Both the position numbers and the translations under genes were made by a program. From assembly GCA_943368345.1 (NCBI GenBank), contig CALRKY020000021.1, positions 1 to 55,057 on the forward strand: 55,057 bases of DNA, written 5' to 3'. Source of the stretch: JADCGM01 sp943368345 (GTDB lineage: Bacteria; Pseudomonadota; Alphaproteobacteria; Sphingomonadales; Sphingomonadaceae). The notes beneath the pieces were generated by a model. That model made no database searches. It had not been told where the DNA came from and saw only the letters and a list, made by a program, of their open reading frames with translations. Below are positions 26,947 to 35,615 of this stretch, piece after piece (the stretch's first letter is position 1; each line of letters begins with the position of its first letter).

Positions 26947-28134
26947 TCACGCCGCCGCAGGCGGCGTATAGGCCGCCGCCGCTGCCGACAGCCGGTCGAC
27001 GCACTCGCGGATTTCGGTCTCGCCAATGTTCAGCGGTGGCAGGATGCGCATGACATTGCCGCCAGCTGCGACCGTCAGGATGCCGTGGCCCCGGGCAAAA
27101 TTGACGAAGGCCCGGCTGTCGGACTTCATCTTGATGCCCATCATCAGCCCCATGCCGACGACGCCTTCGAACAGATTGTCATGGTTCGGGATCATCTGCT
27201 CAAGCGCACCGCGCAGTCGTTCGGCGGTCTGGGAGACCTGCGCGAGGAAGGCGGGTTCAGCGACCACATCCAGCACAGCCTCACACGCCGCCATCGCCAG
27301 CGGATTACCGCCAAAGGTCGAGCCGTGCGTACCCGCAACCATGCCGGAGGCGGCATGTTCGGTGGCCAGACACGCCCCGACCGGAAAGCCGCCGCCAATG
27401 CCCTTGGCAATCGCCATGATGTCCGGCGTCACGCCCATCTGCTCATGCGCGAACAGCGTGCCGGTGCGCGCCACGCCGCATTGAACTTCGTCAAAGATCA
27501 GCAAACCGCCGTGCGCGTCCGCCAGTTTCCGCAGACCCTGCAGGAATTCGGGCGTTGCCGGCCGGACGCCGCCTTCGCCCTGCACGGGTTCAATCAGGAA
27601 CCCGGCGAAATCCTCGCCGATGGCGGCTTCGGCTGCGGCAAGGTCGCCGAATGGCAGCACGGTGAACCAATCCGGCAGTGGTTCGAAGCCGGAGCGCAAT
27701 TTCTCCTGATCGGTCGCGGCAATGGTCGCCAGCGTCCGGCCGTGGAAGGCGTTGGAGAAGGTCAGGATGCGGTGCCGCTGCGGATAGCCCGCTGCATAGT
27801 GGTGGCGGAAACAGGTCTTGATTGCGCACTCCAGCGCCTCGGCCCCCGAATTGGCGAAAAACACCGTGTCGGCGAAGGTCAGCGAGACCAGCCGCTCCGC
27901 CAGATGGCGCTGCTGCGGCGAGCCATAAAGGTTCGACGTGTGCATCAGCGTCGCGGCTTGCTTCTGGATCGCCTGGGTCAGATGCGGGTGGCCGTGGCCG
28001 AGGATGTTGACTGCAATGCCGCTGGCAAAATCCAGCCATTTCTTGCCCTGCGCATCGAACAGGTAACTGCCTTCGCCGCGCACCGGCTCAACTTCGCAGC
28101 GGGGGTAAACCGGCATCAGGGGCGTGATCGTCAT
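26947..28134 (-). CDS. argD: Acetylornithine aminotransferase
   Basis: 395 residues, class III PLP aminotransferase making N-acetylornithine. Motifs: NSGAEALECAIK (95-106), SNAFHGRTLATIAAT, the PLP-contact Asp215 in LIFDEVQCGVARTG and the Schiff-base Lys244 in AIAKGIGGGFP. The alternate name is succinyldiaminopimelate aminotransferase, since family members can do both. ATG at 28134 has AAAGG about 8 bases upstream. First gene of argD-argF-hslO; a terminator-like hairpin sits directly in its leader. Confidence 0.94.
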   Translation of the reverse strand: MTITPLMPVYPRCEVEPVRGEGSYLFDAQGKKWLDFASGIAVNILGHGHPHLTQAIQKQAATLMHTSNLYGSPQQRHLAERLVSLTFADTVFFANSGAEALECAIKTCFRHHYAAGYPQRHRILTFSNAFHGRTLATIAATDQEKLRSGFEPLPDWFTVLPFGDLAAAEAAIGEDFAGFLIEPVQGEGGVRPATPEFLQGLRKLADAHGGLLIFDEVQCGVARTGTLFAHEQMGVTPDIMAIAKGIGGGFPVGACLATEHAASGMVAGTHGSTFGGNPLAMAACEAVLDVVAEPAFLAQVSQTAERLRGALEQMIPNHDNLFEGVVGMGLMMGIKMKSDSRAFVNFARGHGILTVAAGGNVMRILPPLNIGETEIRECVDRLSAAAAAYTPPAAA

Positions 28135-28161
28135 CGCATCAGCCTTTCGCATCGCCAACGG

Positions 28162-28189
28162 AAAAAGGCGGCCCGGCCGGACCGCCTTT
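28162..28189 (-). terminator. Terminator-like hairpin in the argD leader
   Basis: On the minus strand a GC-rich stem (GGCGG / CCGCC extended by two further pairs past a mismatch, GGCC loop) is followed by TTTTT, 28 bases upstream of the argD ATG. On the plus strand it is followed by TTT only. It could end transcription from the yoaK side or act as an attenuator for the arg operon; sequence alone cannot decide. Confidence 0.6.
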
Positions 28190-28242
28190 GCTATTTCGCG
28201 GCCATTGCGACCAAAGGGGGAGAAAGTCAATTGGGGATACCC

Positions 28243-28402
28243 TGTCATCCCGGCTCATTCTACTGTCATCGCGGCGCATCCTACTGTCATCCCGGCCTTG
28301 CGCCGGGACCCAGCCAAATCAGGAAGCGCACGCGGCAGCGTGCAGCGCGCTACCGCGCGCGCTGTTCGTTTCGCTGGGTCCCGGATCAAGTCCGGGATGA
28401 CA
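28243..28402. repeat. 21-bp tandem repeat running into a 118-bp palindromic element
   Basis: TGTCATC-x-CGGC occurs three times with a period of 21 bases (28243, 28264, 28285). The third starts the left arm (28285-28314) of a large inverted repeat whose right arm is 28373-28402; the 30-base arms differ at 3 positions, all in the inner half. Each arm is itself palindromic around CCGG. The 58-base centre has two smaller GC-rich hairpins. It resembles dispersed REP/BIME-type elements of sphingomonad genomes; no coding potential. Confidence 0.8.
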
Positions 28403-28609
28403 GGGTTAGTGAGGGGATGCCGGAGGAACAGACTTGGCCGGAGTCAGCAACGGCAGAATGCCCGCCAGACCGCCTAGGACGCTCACTGAGCGTATTCATG
28501 ATATGTTCTGGTTTCCGGTATCGCTCGTCCCCATTTCCGCGCTCTACGGTGCCTTCACGGCCTTCTACGGCGATTTCGCTCTTGCGGTGCCGCGCGCATG
28601 CCCTTCCTG
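28403..28609. other. Intergenic remainder downstream of yoaK-like gene
   Basis: No gene supported. The only structure is a perfect palindrome ACGCTCA-C-TGAGCGT at 28479-28493. The reading frames here have no start signals or recognisable protein features. Confidence 0.4.
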
Positions 28610-29263
28610 CTACCCCATATGCTCGTCCGGATGATGCCGTGTCGCTGCCGCGAATATCGCCAGCCCTGCAGCCGCTGCCGCCGCAATCCACAGCGCGCCC
28701 GGCCCGAACACCGCATGCGCCGCTGCCCCCGCCCAGGCCCCGCACGCCAGCCCAAGCCAGAGCAGCAAATAGGGCACCCACGTATGGCGCGCGCCGCCGC
28801 GTAGCTGCATCGCCAGCCGCTGGCCGAATTTGACGAGCGTGCCGGTCATGTAGGTGACGCCGATCTGCACGTCGCCGTCGCGCTCAAACACGGCATTCTC
28901 GCTGCCCATCGCCAGTGCCATGCAGATTGTTGCGGCAGGGAACATGCCAATCACGCCCAGACTTGCAGCAGCGCCAAGCAACGCGGCGACGAGCACGAGT
29001 ACGGCGGTCCGTCGATGGCTGCCGGCGAAGTGGCCGGTCATCGACCCCAGAACGACACCCGCCACAAACGTTGCGATCAGGCCAGCGGCGATAACCGCCG
29101 GCGCGGTGCCGTGAGACAGACCCACGCCTAGCCGGGTCGAGTTGCCGCTCATGAACGAGACGAAAAAGCCGCGCGTTTCGATAAAGCCGATGGCATCGAC
29201 GAACCCCGCCACTGCCGATAGCGATGCGGCCAACAGGCGGATTCTGCGATGATAGCGGATCAT
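28610..29263 (-). CDS. YoaK/DUF1275 family membrane protein
   Basis: 217 residues with six or seven hydrophobic helices. The family signature is present: LSAVAGFVDAIGFIETRGFFVSFMSGNSTRLG near the N-terminus and GVTYMTGTLVKFGQRLA later. Function is not established; members are predicted transporters or permease-like proteins. It starts 8 bases downstream of the ABC permease stop, so the two probably form one transcript. Confidence 0.87.
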   Translation of the reverse strand: MIRYHRRIRLLAASLSAVAGFVDAIGFIETRGFFVSFMSGNSTRLGVGLSHGTAPAVIAAGLIATFVAGVVLGSMTGHFAGSHRRTAVLVLVAALLGAAASLGVIGMFPAATICMALAMGSENAVFERDGDVQIGVTYMTGTLVKFGQRLAMQLRGGARHTWVPYLLLWLGLACGAWAGAAAHAVFGPGALWIAAAAAAGLAIFAAATRHHPDEHMG

Positions 29264-29270
29264 CGCACAG

Positions 29271-30101
29271 TCAGGCTTTCAATCGCCACCCGGTTCGCAG
29301 CACCCAGTAGCAGAGCGTCCAGAGGACTGCGTTGATGGCCAGCAGGAACAGCGCGCCGCCGATCAGGCTGCCGTCGGTCGCACCGATGAAGCCGTAGCGG
29401 AACCCGGCGATGACGGCGTGGAAGGGGTTGAAGCGGCTGAGGTCCTGCCAGATGCCGCTCAACCGGTCGATGGTGTAGAAGGTGCCGCTGAGCAGCGACA
29501 GCGGCTGGACGAGGAAGTTCGTCACGGCGGCAGCATGATCAAATTTGTCAGCCCAGATGCCGGTCAAAATGCCCATCAGGCCAAGCATCAACGCGCCCAT
29601 TGTGCCGAAATAAATCACGGCCAACGGGTGGGCCGCGCTGACATGCACGTCCGGCCACACCAGCATGGCGAGCCAGACCGCACCGCCAACCAGCCAAGCC
29701 CGGGTCACCGCTCCGGCGGCATAGGACAACAGCAGCTCGCCGGAAGACAGCGGCGGCATCAGATTGTCGATGATCGTGCCCTGAAGCTTGCCGATCAGGA
29801 TCGACGATGAACTGTTGGCAAAGGCATTTTGCACCATCGCCATGACGATCAGGCCGGGGGCGAGGAAATCATTGAATGGGACACCGAGCACCAATCGGCT
29901 TCCGCTGCCGCCGAGCGCCAGCGTGAAAATCGCCAGAAATAACATGGTGGTGATGGCCGGTGCCCAGACGGTTTGCAGCTGCACCTTGAAGAAACGGCGA
30001 ACTTCCTTCACATAGAGCGTCGCCAAGCCGCGCCAGTTGACGAAGGGGATGATAACCACCCCAGGTTCGGCGCGGCCGATGCCATTTTTCCCGTCGGTCA
30101 T
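29271..30101 (-). CDS. ABC-2 type transporter permease
   Basis: 276 residues, six helices expected. The order and motifs match the ABC-2 membrane family (NodJ/YadH-like): an amphipathic GLATLYVKEVRRFFKVQLQTV start, PFNDFLAPGLIVMAMVQNAFANSSSS, IDNLMPPLSSGELLLSYAAG and SLLSGTFYTIDRLSGIWQDLSRFNPFHAVI. No ATP-binding subunit lies beside it, so the partner must be encoded elsewhere. ATG at 30101; longer in-frame starts overlap the divergent gcrA leader. Substrate unknown. Confidence 0.88.
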   Translation of the reverse strand: MTDGKNGIGRAEPGVVIIPFVNWRGLATLYVKEVRRFFKVQLQTVWAPAITTMLFLAIFTLALGGSGSRLVLGVPFNDFLAPGLIVMAMVQNAFANSSSSILIGKLQGTIIDNLMPPLSSGELLLSYAAGAVTRAWLVGGAVWLAMLVWPDVHVSAAHPLAVIYFGTMGALMLGLMGILTGIWADKFDHAAAVTNFLVQPLSLLSGTFYTIDRLSGIWQDLSRFNPFHAVIAGFRYGFIGATDGSLIGGALFLLAINAVLWTLCYWVLRTGWRLKA

Positions 30102-30176
30102 GGCGCTGCGGATAGTCTGTCGGTGATCACACCGCAAGCCGCAGTGCCGACCGCCTTTGTTGACTGGACCTACCCA

Positions 30177-30728
30177 ATGTCGTGGACCGACGAACGTATC
30201 GATGCCCTGAAGGCCCTTTGGGAGAGCGGGCTGACCGCCAGCCAGATTGCCGAGAAACTGGGCGGCGGCATCAGCCGCAACGCGGTGATCGGCAAGGCCC
30301 ACCGGCTTGAGCTGAAATCACGCCCGTCGCCGGTCAAGGGTGGGGACGACGCCGCAACCAGCGCTGCCCCTGCGGTGGCCGCCAAGGCGCCGGCCAAGGC
30401 TGCGGCGGCTGTGCCCGCTGCTGCACCGGAACCGGTCGCTGCCAAACCGGTGCCGGAAAATGTGCGGCCGCGCGTCGCCCCCCGCCCGATTGCGGTTCCG
30501 GCGAAGTCCGGCAAGACCACCTTGCTCGAATTGAGCGACAAGGTCTGCAAATGGCCGATTGGTCATCCGGGCGAAGCCGATTTCCATTTCTGCGGCAAGC
30601 CGTCGAACCCGGGTTTCCCCTATTGCCTCGACCACTGCGCCCAGGCTTATCAGGCGCAGCTGCCGCGCCGGGATCGTCCCGGTGGCGGTCGCCCATTCCC
30701 CGGCCCGCCAGGGGTGCGCATCCGCTGA
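30177..30728 (+). CDS. gcrA: GcrA cell cycle regulator
   Basis: 183 residues. The N-terminal helix-turn-helix (MSWTDERIDALKALWESG to NAVIGKAHRLELKSR) is the GcrA DNA-binding domain; an Ala/Pro linker (about 45-100) leads to the C-terminal sigma70-binding part with a cysteine cluster (KVCKWPIGHPGE, FHFCGKPS, PYCLDHCAQAY). In Caulobacter GcrA acts with sigma70 at promoters methylated at GANTC. No GANTC is visible in the 75 bases between it and the divergent permease; a TTGACT lies at about 30159. The start at 30177 fits the conserved MSWTDER opening. Confidence 0.93.
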   Translation: MSWTDERIDALKALWESGLTASQIAEKLGGGISRNAVIGKAHRLELKSRPSPVKGGDDAATSAAPAVAAKAPAKAAAAVPAAAPEPVAAKPVPENVRPRVAPRPIAVPAKSGKTTLLELSDKVCKWPIGHPGEADFHFCGKPSNPGFPYCLDHCAQAYQAQLPRRDRPGGGRPFPGPPGVRIR

Positions 30729-32507
30729 TCAGCGCCCTTTGGGCACGATATCGAACGCAACGGTCAGCCGCTCCCCGGCGCTGAACGGTAATGTGCCGTG
30801 CCACAGGGTGGACGGGAACAGCACCAACCGTGCGGGCTTCGGCTCGATGACATGCAGCGGCGGCAGGTTCAGCCCCAGTTCCTCCGACGGCTGGCCGAGG
30901 GTCAGCCAGCCCGCCGGGTTGGCGGCATCGCCGAGCGTTGGGGGCAGGGCGACATAGAAAGCGGAACTGATCCAGCCGTCGCCGTGGAAATGGTTGATGT
31001 GAAAGCCCTGTGACGACAGCCGTACCGACCAGGAGCCCTTGATCCGGAAGCCGTCGCGGCGTTCGCGCAACGTCGGGTGGACCGGGTCGATGGGCGGGAG
31101 ATTCTGGATATAGTCGGCGACCGCGCCTTCGAGGGCGGCGCGCAATGCCTGCAGCAACGGATCGTTTCGCAGCAGCAGATTGCCGTCGGTCTGGGTGCCA
31201 CCGCGCAGCGATTGATCGAAGGGGTGGGTGTTGGTGACGTGCAGTGCCCGCAACCGGTCGGCGAGGGCGGCAAGGTCCAGTCCGCCGATGTCGATCACCG
31301 CGACGGTGCGCGGATCATCCAGCCAGTCGGCCCGCCGGTCACCGACCATGCGCCATGCCGTCGCCAGATGCGCCCAGAGCGAGCGGTCGTCATGGACGGA
31401 CACCATCTGCTCCCCGTGGCGCGCCGCCTCGGCAAATTGGCCGGCGCGCAGCAGGAACCGCAGCCGGGACAATTCAAAATTGGCGTCGTCCGTATCCGCT
31501 ATTCCGGCGAACAGCGCCGCGGCCCGGTCGAGCTTGCCGCTTTCGGCTGCCGAAATCGCCTCAAACCGCCGCGCGATGGCGGCGGATTCGGGCCGGGCGT
31601 CAAACCGGGATCGGTCACGGTCGGCAAGGGCAATGGCATCGGCATGGCGACCGGCGCGCTGCAGGGTCGACAGATAGGCAAGCCGGAGTTCGAGATCATC
31701 CGGGGTGGCTGCCAGTGCTTCGTCAAAACTGCGGGTCGATGCGGCACCGTCACCGTTCTGCCAGCGCAACTGCGACAGGGTCAGGTGGCCGATCTGCCAG
31801 GCCGGTGCGCCGCGCAGCAGGCCCGCGAGATAGTCGATCGCCGCCGCGGGGTCCTGACGGAACAGGAAGGCGGCGCGTTCCAGTGCGAGTTCCGGGTCGC
31901 CGGGTTTCAACTGCGACGCCCGGTCGAGATAGGGGATCGCGTTGCCGCCGCGCGCTGCCTCCACCACCGCCTGCGCCTGGACAATGCCGACATCGCCCGG
32001 CGCAAGGGTCGCAGCTGTCGCCAGCGCTTCGGCCGCGGCATCAAGGTTGCCGCCGTCGCGCAGATGCGCACCAAGCGCCTGCCAGGCCTTGGCGGATTTG
32101 GGGGCGAGCCGGGTCGCGCGCTGCAGCGCCGCCAGTCCCTCGTCATAATGGGCAAGCCCGGCGGTCAGGCCGAGATTGACCAGCGCATCGACGAAATCCG
32201 GCGCAAGTCCGATGGCTCGGCGATATTCATCCATCGCCATGTCGGTCTGCTGCATCTTGCCGGCGAAATTCCCGAAATTATTGGCCAGATGCGGGTCCTC
32301 TGGCAGCAGCGCCACCGCCTCGGTAAAACGGTCCACCGCCTCCACCAGATCGCCGCTTTGGTCGGCAACGATGGCGAGCAGATGGTGTGCCGCCCCCATC
32401 GCCGGATCGCCCGCGACGGCGCGCAACCCCCAGTTCCGCGCTGCTGCCAGATCGCCGCGCTGGAACGCCGCAGCGGCTGCTGCAAAATCCGCCTCTGGTT
32501 TCGCCAT
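30729..32507 (-). CDS. TPR protein with C-terminal 2OG-Fe(II) oxygenase domain
   Basis: 592 residues. About ten tetratricopeptide-like repeats fill 1-380 (for example AVDRFTEAVALLPEDPHLANN and ALQRATRLAPKSAKAWQALG). The C-terminal 180 residues form a 2-oxoglutarate/iron oxygenase of the PF13759 type: HINHFHGDGWISSAFYV gives the first iron ligands, LFPSTLWHGTLPF the distal His, and ERLTVAFDIVP the 2OG-binding Arg. It is predicted to hydroxylate a protein bound by the TPRs; the target is unknown. It starts 2 bases after phaC and so is in its operon. It ends convergent with gcrA. Confidence 0.86.
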   Translation of the reverse strand: MAKPEADFAAAAAAFQRGDLAAARNWGLRAVAGDPAMGAAHHLLAIVADQSGDLVEAVDRFTEAVALLPEDPHLANNFGNFAGKMQQTDMAMDEYRRAIGLAPDFVDALVNLGLTAGLAHYDEGLAALQRATRLAPKSAKAWQALGAHLRDGGNLDAAAEALATAATLAPGDVGIVQAQAVVEAARGGNAIPYLDRASQLKPGDPELALERAAFLFRQDPAAAIDYLAGLLRGAPAWQIGHLTLSQLRWQNGDGAASTRSFDEALAATPDDLELRLAYLSTLQRAGRHADAIALADRDRSRFDARPESAAIARRFEAISAAESGKLDRAAALFAGIADTDDANFELSRLRFLLRAGQFAEAARHGEQMVSVHDDRSLWAHLATAWRMVGDRRADWLDDPRTVAVIDIGGLDLAALADRLRALHVTNTHPFDQSLRGGTQTDGNLLLRNDPLLQALRAALEGAVADYIQNLPPIDPVHPTLRERRDGFRIKGSWSVRLSSQGFHINHFHGDGWISSAFYVALPPTLGDAANPAGWLTLGQPSEELGLNLPPLHVIEPKPARLVLFPSTLWHGTLPFSAGERLTVAFDIVPKGR

Positions 32508-32509
32508 GG

Positions 32510-34252
32510 TTAGATGCGCACCTTCACATAGCGCCCCGGCGCATTTTCGATGGCGTTTTTCGGGGTCCGCGCCGGGACCTTCTTGCCCGATTGCGGAGCC
32601 AGCCAGTTGATCCAGTCGGGCCACCAACTGCCCTTGTGCTCGGTTGCGCCCGCCTGAAATGCCGCCAGTGTGTCCGGCAGATCGTCGTTGGTCCAATGCT
32701 GATATTTGCCAGCCGACGGTGGGTTCACCACACCGGCAATATGGCCCGACCCGGCGAGCACGAACCGCATCGGTCCCTTGAAATGATGGGTCAGTTTGAA
32801 CACCGAGGCGAGCGGCGCGATATGATCCTCCTTGCCAGCCTGGATATAGGTCGGCGTCTTGACGCGGGTCAGGTCAATCGGGGTTCCGAGCACCGAAATC
32901 CCGCCGGGCTGCGCCAGCTTGTTGTCGCGGTACAGGTCGGCAAGATAGGCCCGGTGCCATTTGGCCGGAACATTGGTGGCATCCGAATTCCAGTAGAGCA
33001 GGTCGAACGGCGCGTAGTCTTTTCCGAGCAGGTAATTGTTGACGACATAATTCCAGATCAGATCGTTTGAGCGGAGCATGTTGAACGTCGTCGCCATGCT
33101 GCGCCCATCGAGATAGCCTTTCTCCACCGCCAGCGTTTCGATGGTTTCCAACTGCGGGTCGTCGATGAACAATTTCAGATCACCCGCGTCCTCAAAATCG
33201 ACCTGCGCGGTGAAGAAGGTGGCGGTAGCGACTTTGTCGGCGTCGCCCTTTGCCGCCATCATCGCCAGCACTGCCGCCAGCGTCGTTCCGGCCACACAAT
33301 AGCCGATGGTGTGCACGGACGGCACGTCGCAGATTTGCCGCACCGTCTGGATGGCAGTCAGGAACCCCTCCTCGACATAGGTGTCGAGCACCACGTCGGC
33401 GAAACTCTCGTCCGGATTGGCCCAGGAGACGACAAACACCGTCAGGCCCTGTTCAACCGACCAGCGGATGAAGCTTTTCTCCGCCGTCAGGTCGAGAATG
33501 TAGAATTTGTTGATCCACGGCGGGAAGATGACCAGCGGTGTTTTATAAACTTTCTCAGTCGTCGGGCTGTACTGGATCAGCTGGAACAACCGGTTTTCAA
33601 ACACTACCTTGCCGGGGGTCGCCGCGACATTGCGGCCAACCTCGAACGCCGCTTCATCGACCATGGTCATCCGGCCGCGTTCAAGATCGGCCAGCAGATG
33701 TTCCAGCCCCTTGGCGAGATTGTCCCCGCCCGACTCGACCGTGGCTTGCATCACATCGGGGTTGGTCAACGCAAAATTCGACGGGCTCATCGCGTCGACG
33801 AATTGCTTGGCATAGAAAAGCGCCTTGCCCTTTTCATGGGGATCAAGGCCGTCGAGCGTACCCATATTCTCCAGCAGATGCTGGGAGGCGATCAGATAGG
33901 ATTGGCGCAGGAAGTCGAACGCCGGATTTTCGGTCCAGCCGGGGCTGGCGAAACGGCGGTCTTTGGCTTCGGCCACGGGGCTTTCGGTTGGCTTGCCACC
34001 GAGAAAGGCCTGCCAGAGTTTGAGATTGTCCTGCCAGAAGGCGGTCTGGGCCGCGAACAGCCGGGATGGGTCGGCCATCGCAGCGGTGGCCGCTGCTTGC
34101 CAGGACGCCATGATCCCGAACGGATCGTTGCCCAGCGAGCCATTGGACGCAGTCAATTTTTCCATCATCAGCTGTTGGGCGCGGCCCAACAGGTCAGACC
34201 AGCGCTGGAACTGATCGAGCGGCTGTGGGTCGTTTGCTTGGATTTCGGCCAT
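32510..34252 (-). CDS. phaC: Class I poly(3-hydroxyalkanoate) synthase
   Basis: 580 residues, the size of class I PhaC. The alpha/beta hydrolase core has the lipase-box-like GYCVAG with catalytic Cys319; the Asp lies in the LLYWNSDATNVPAKWH neighbourhood and the His in GSGHIAGVVNPP. It polymerises 3-hydroxyacyl-CoA to PHA at the granule surface. ATG at 34252 is preceded by GAGGGGAAG. Other pha genes (phaA, phaB, phasin) are not in the window. It is transcribed together with the TPR/oxygenase gene and divergent from the aminotransferase. Confidence 0.95.
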   Translation of the reverse strand: MAEIQANDPQPLDQFQRWSDLLGRAQQLMMEKLTASNGSLGNDPFGIMASWQAAATAAMADPSRLFAAQTAFWQDNLKLWQAFLGGKPTESPVAEAKDRRFASPGWTENPAFDFLRQSYLIASQHLLENMGTLDGLDPHEKGKALFYAKQFVDAMSPSNFALTNPDVMQATVESGGDNLAKGLEHLLADLERGRMTMVDEAAFEVGRNVAATPGKVVFENRLFQLIQYSPTTEKVYKTPLVIFPPWINKFYILDLTAEKSFIRWSVEQGLTVFVVSWANPDESFADVVLDTYVEEGFLTAIQTVRQICDVPSVHTIGYCVAGTTLAAVLAMMAAKGDADKVATATFFTAQVDFEDAGDLKLFIDDPQLETIETLAVEKGYLDGRSMATTFNMLRSNDLIWNYVVNNYLLGKDYAPFDLLYWNSDATNVPAKWHRAYLADLYRDNKLAQPGGISVLGTPIDLTRVKTPTYIQAGKEDHIAPLASVFKLTHHFKGPMRFVLAGSGHIAGVVNPPSAGKYQHWTNDDLPDTLAAFQAGATEHKGSWWPDWINWLAPQSGKKVPARTPKNAIENAPGRYVKVRI

Positions 34253-34334
34253 CTTCCCCTCGCCAATCTGCCTGCGTGCCGGTTATAGCGACCTGTGCGC
34301 GCCAGCGCATAGCCACACTCGAAAGTTTCAACCG

Positions 34335-35546
34335 ATGCCCGAAGACTTCTACCGTGTCCGCCGCCTGCCACCCTATGTCATCGCCGAAGTCAACGCGATG
34401 CGGGCAGCAGCGCGGGCGCGGGGGGAGGATATCATCGACCTTGGCATGGGCAATCCGGACCAGCCTCCGCCGCCGCATGTCATCGCCAAATTGATCGAGG
34501 TTGCGTCCAAGCCCGATGCGCACGGCTATTCGGCGTCCAAGGGGATTCCCGGCCTCCGGAAGGCACAAGCCGGCTATTATGGTCGCCGGTTCGGGGTTGA
34601 TCTCGATCCGGAGACCGAAGTGGTGGTGACGCTCGGCTCGAAGGAAGGGCTGGCCAATCTGGCGCAGGCGATCACTGCGCCAGGCGATGTGGTGCTCGCG
34701 CCGAACCCCAGCTACCCGATCCATACCTTCGGGTTCAGCATTGCCGGGGCAACGATCCGGTCGATCCCGGCGTCCCCGGGGCCGGGATTTTTCGAATCGC
34801 TCGAACGCGCGATGAAATTCACCGCGCCGAAGCCAACCGTGCTGGTCATGGGCTATCCGTCGAACCCGACTGCCGAGGTCGTCGATCATGATTTCTATGT
34901 GCAGGTCGTCGCCTTCGCCAAGGAGCACGGCCTATGGGTCATCTCCGACCTCGCCTATTCCGAACTCTATTATGACGGCATCCCGACGCCATCGATCTTG
35001 CAAGTGCCGGGGGCGAAGGACGTGGCGGTTGAATTCACCAGCATGTCGAAAACCTATTCGATGGCCGGTTGGCGGATTGGCTTTGCCTGCGGCAACAAGC
35101 GGTTGATTTCGGCGCTGACCCGGGTGAAATCCTACCTCGATTACGGGGCCTTCACACCGCTTCAGGCCGCAGCGGTCGCCGCGATCAACGGGCCGCAGGA
35201 CATCGTCGAGCAGAACCGGGCGCTGTACAAGGCGCGGCGGGACGTGCTCGTCGAAAGCTTCGGCCGGTCTGGCTGGGAAATCCCGAGCCCGCGCGCCAGC
35301 ATGTTCGCCTGGGCCCCGCTACCGCCGTCGCTGGCGCATATGGGAAGTCTGGAGTTCAGCAAGCAGTTGCTGACCCATGCCCAGGTCGCAGTCGCACCGG
35401 GCGTTGGCTACGGTGAGGAAGGCGAAGGTTTCGTCCGCATCGCCATGGTCGAGAATGAACACCGCATCCGGCAGGCGGCGCGCAATGTGAAGCGGTATCT
35501 GCAAAGCATGGGCGTGAATACGCCCGCGATGAAGGCGTCTGGTTGA
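34335..35546 (+). CDS. Alanine-type PLP aminotransferase (AlaC-like)
   Basis: 403 residues, class I/II aminotransferase. Motifs: IIDLGMGNPDQPPPPHVI, GYSASKGIPGLRKA, GYPSNPTAEV, ISDLAYSELYYDG and the Schiff-base Lys239 in SMSKTYSMAGWRIGF. The overall match is to AlaC/glutamate-pyruvate aminotransferases, often annotated as LL-diaminopimelate aminotransferase. In related genomes it directly precedes hom; here 2.6 kb of mobile and repeat DNA separates the two. The start at 34335 fits the MPEDFYRVRRLPPYV opening of homologues. Confidence 0.9.
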   Translation: MPEDFYRVRRLPPYVIAEVNAMRAAARARGEDIIDLGMGNPDQPPPPHVIAKLIEVASKPDAHGYSASKGIPGLRKAQAGYYGRRFGVDLDPETEVVVTLGSKEGLANLAQAITAPGDVVLAPNPSYPIHTFGFSIAGATIRSIPASPGPGFFESLERAMKFTAPKPTVLVMGYPSNPTAEVVDHDFYVQVVAFAKEHGLWVISDLAYSELYYDGIPTPSILQVPGAKDVAVEFTSMSKTYSMAGWRIGFACGNKRLISALTRVKSYLDYGAFTPLQAAAVAAINGPQDIVEQNRALYKARRDVLVESFGRSGWEIPSPRASMFAWAPLPPSLAHMGSLEFSKQLLTHAQVAVAPGVGYGEEGEGFVRIAMVENEHRIRQAARNVKRYLQSMGVNTPAMKASG

Positions 35547-35552
35547 CTCCAT

Positions 35553-35567
35553 CTCCCCGTGAGGGAG
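35553..35567 (+). repeat. Two-hairpin dispersed repeat, copy 1, left fragment
   Basis: The first hairpin of the repeat (TCTCCCC-GTGAGGGAG), broken by the insertion sequence right after TGAGGGAG. The rest of the copy continues at 37773 on the far side of the element. It lies 6 bases downstream of the aminotransferase stop. Confidence 0.8.
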
Positions 35568-35615
35568 GGGCCTTATATACTTGACTAACCCAATTCCATT
35601 CTCTACATAGGGAAC

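Noticed and set aside
28243..28305. CRISPR-like array from the 21-bp repeats
   Set aside because: Units are directly joined with no unique spacers, and there are no cas genes; it is a tandem repeat feeding a palindrome.
31077..32513. Plus-strand frame of 478 codons across the TPR/oxygenase gene
   Set aside because: Antisense to a gene with recognisable TPR and oxygenase motifs; no start signal.
33311..34288. Plus-strand frame of 325 codons across phaC
   Set aside because: Antisense shadow; PhaC catalytic motifs are on the other strand.
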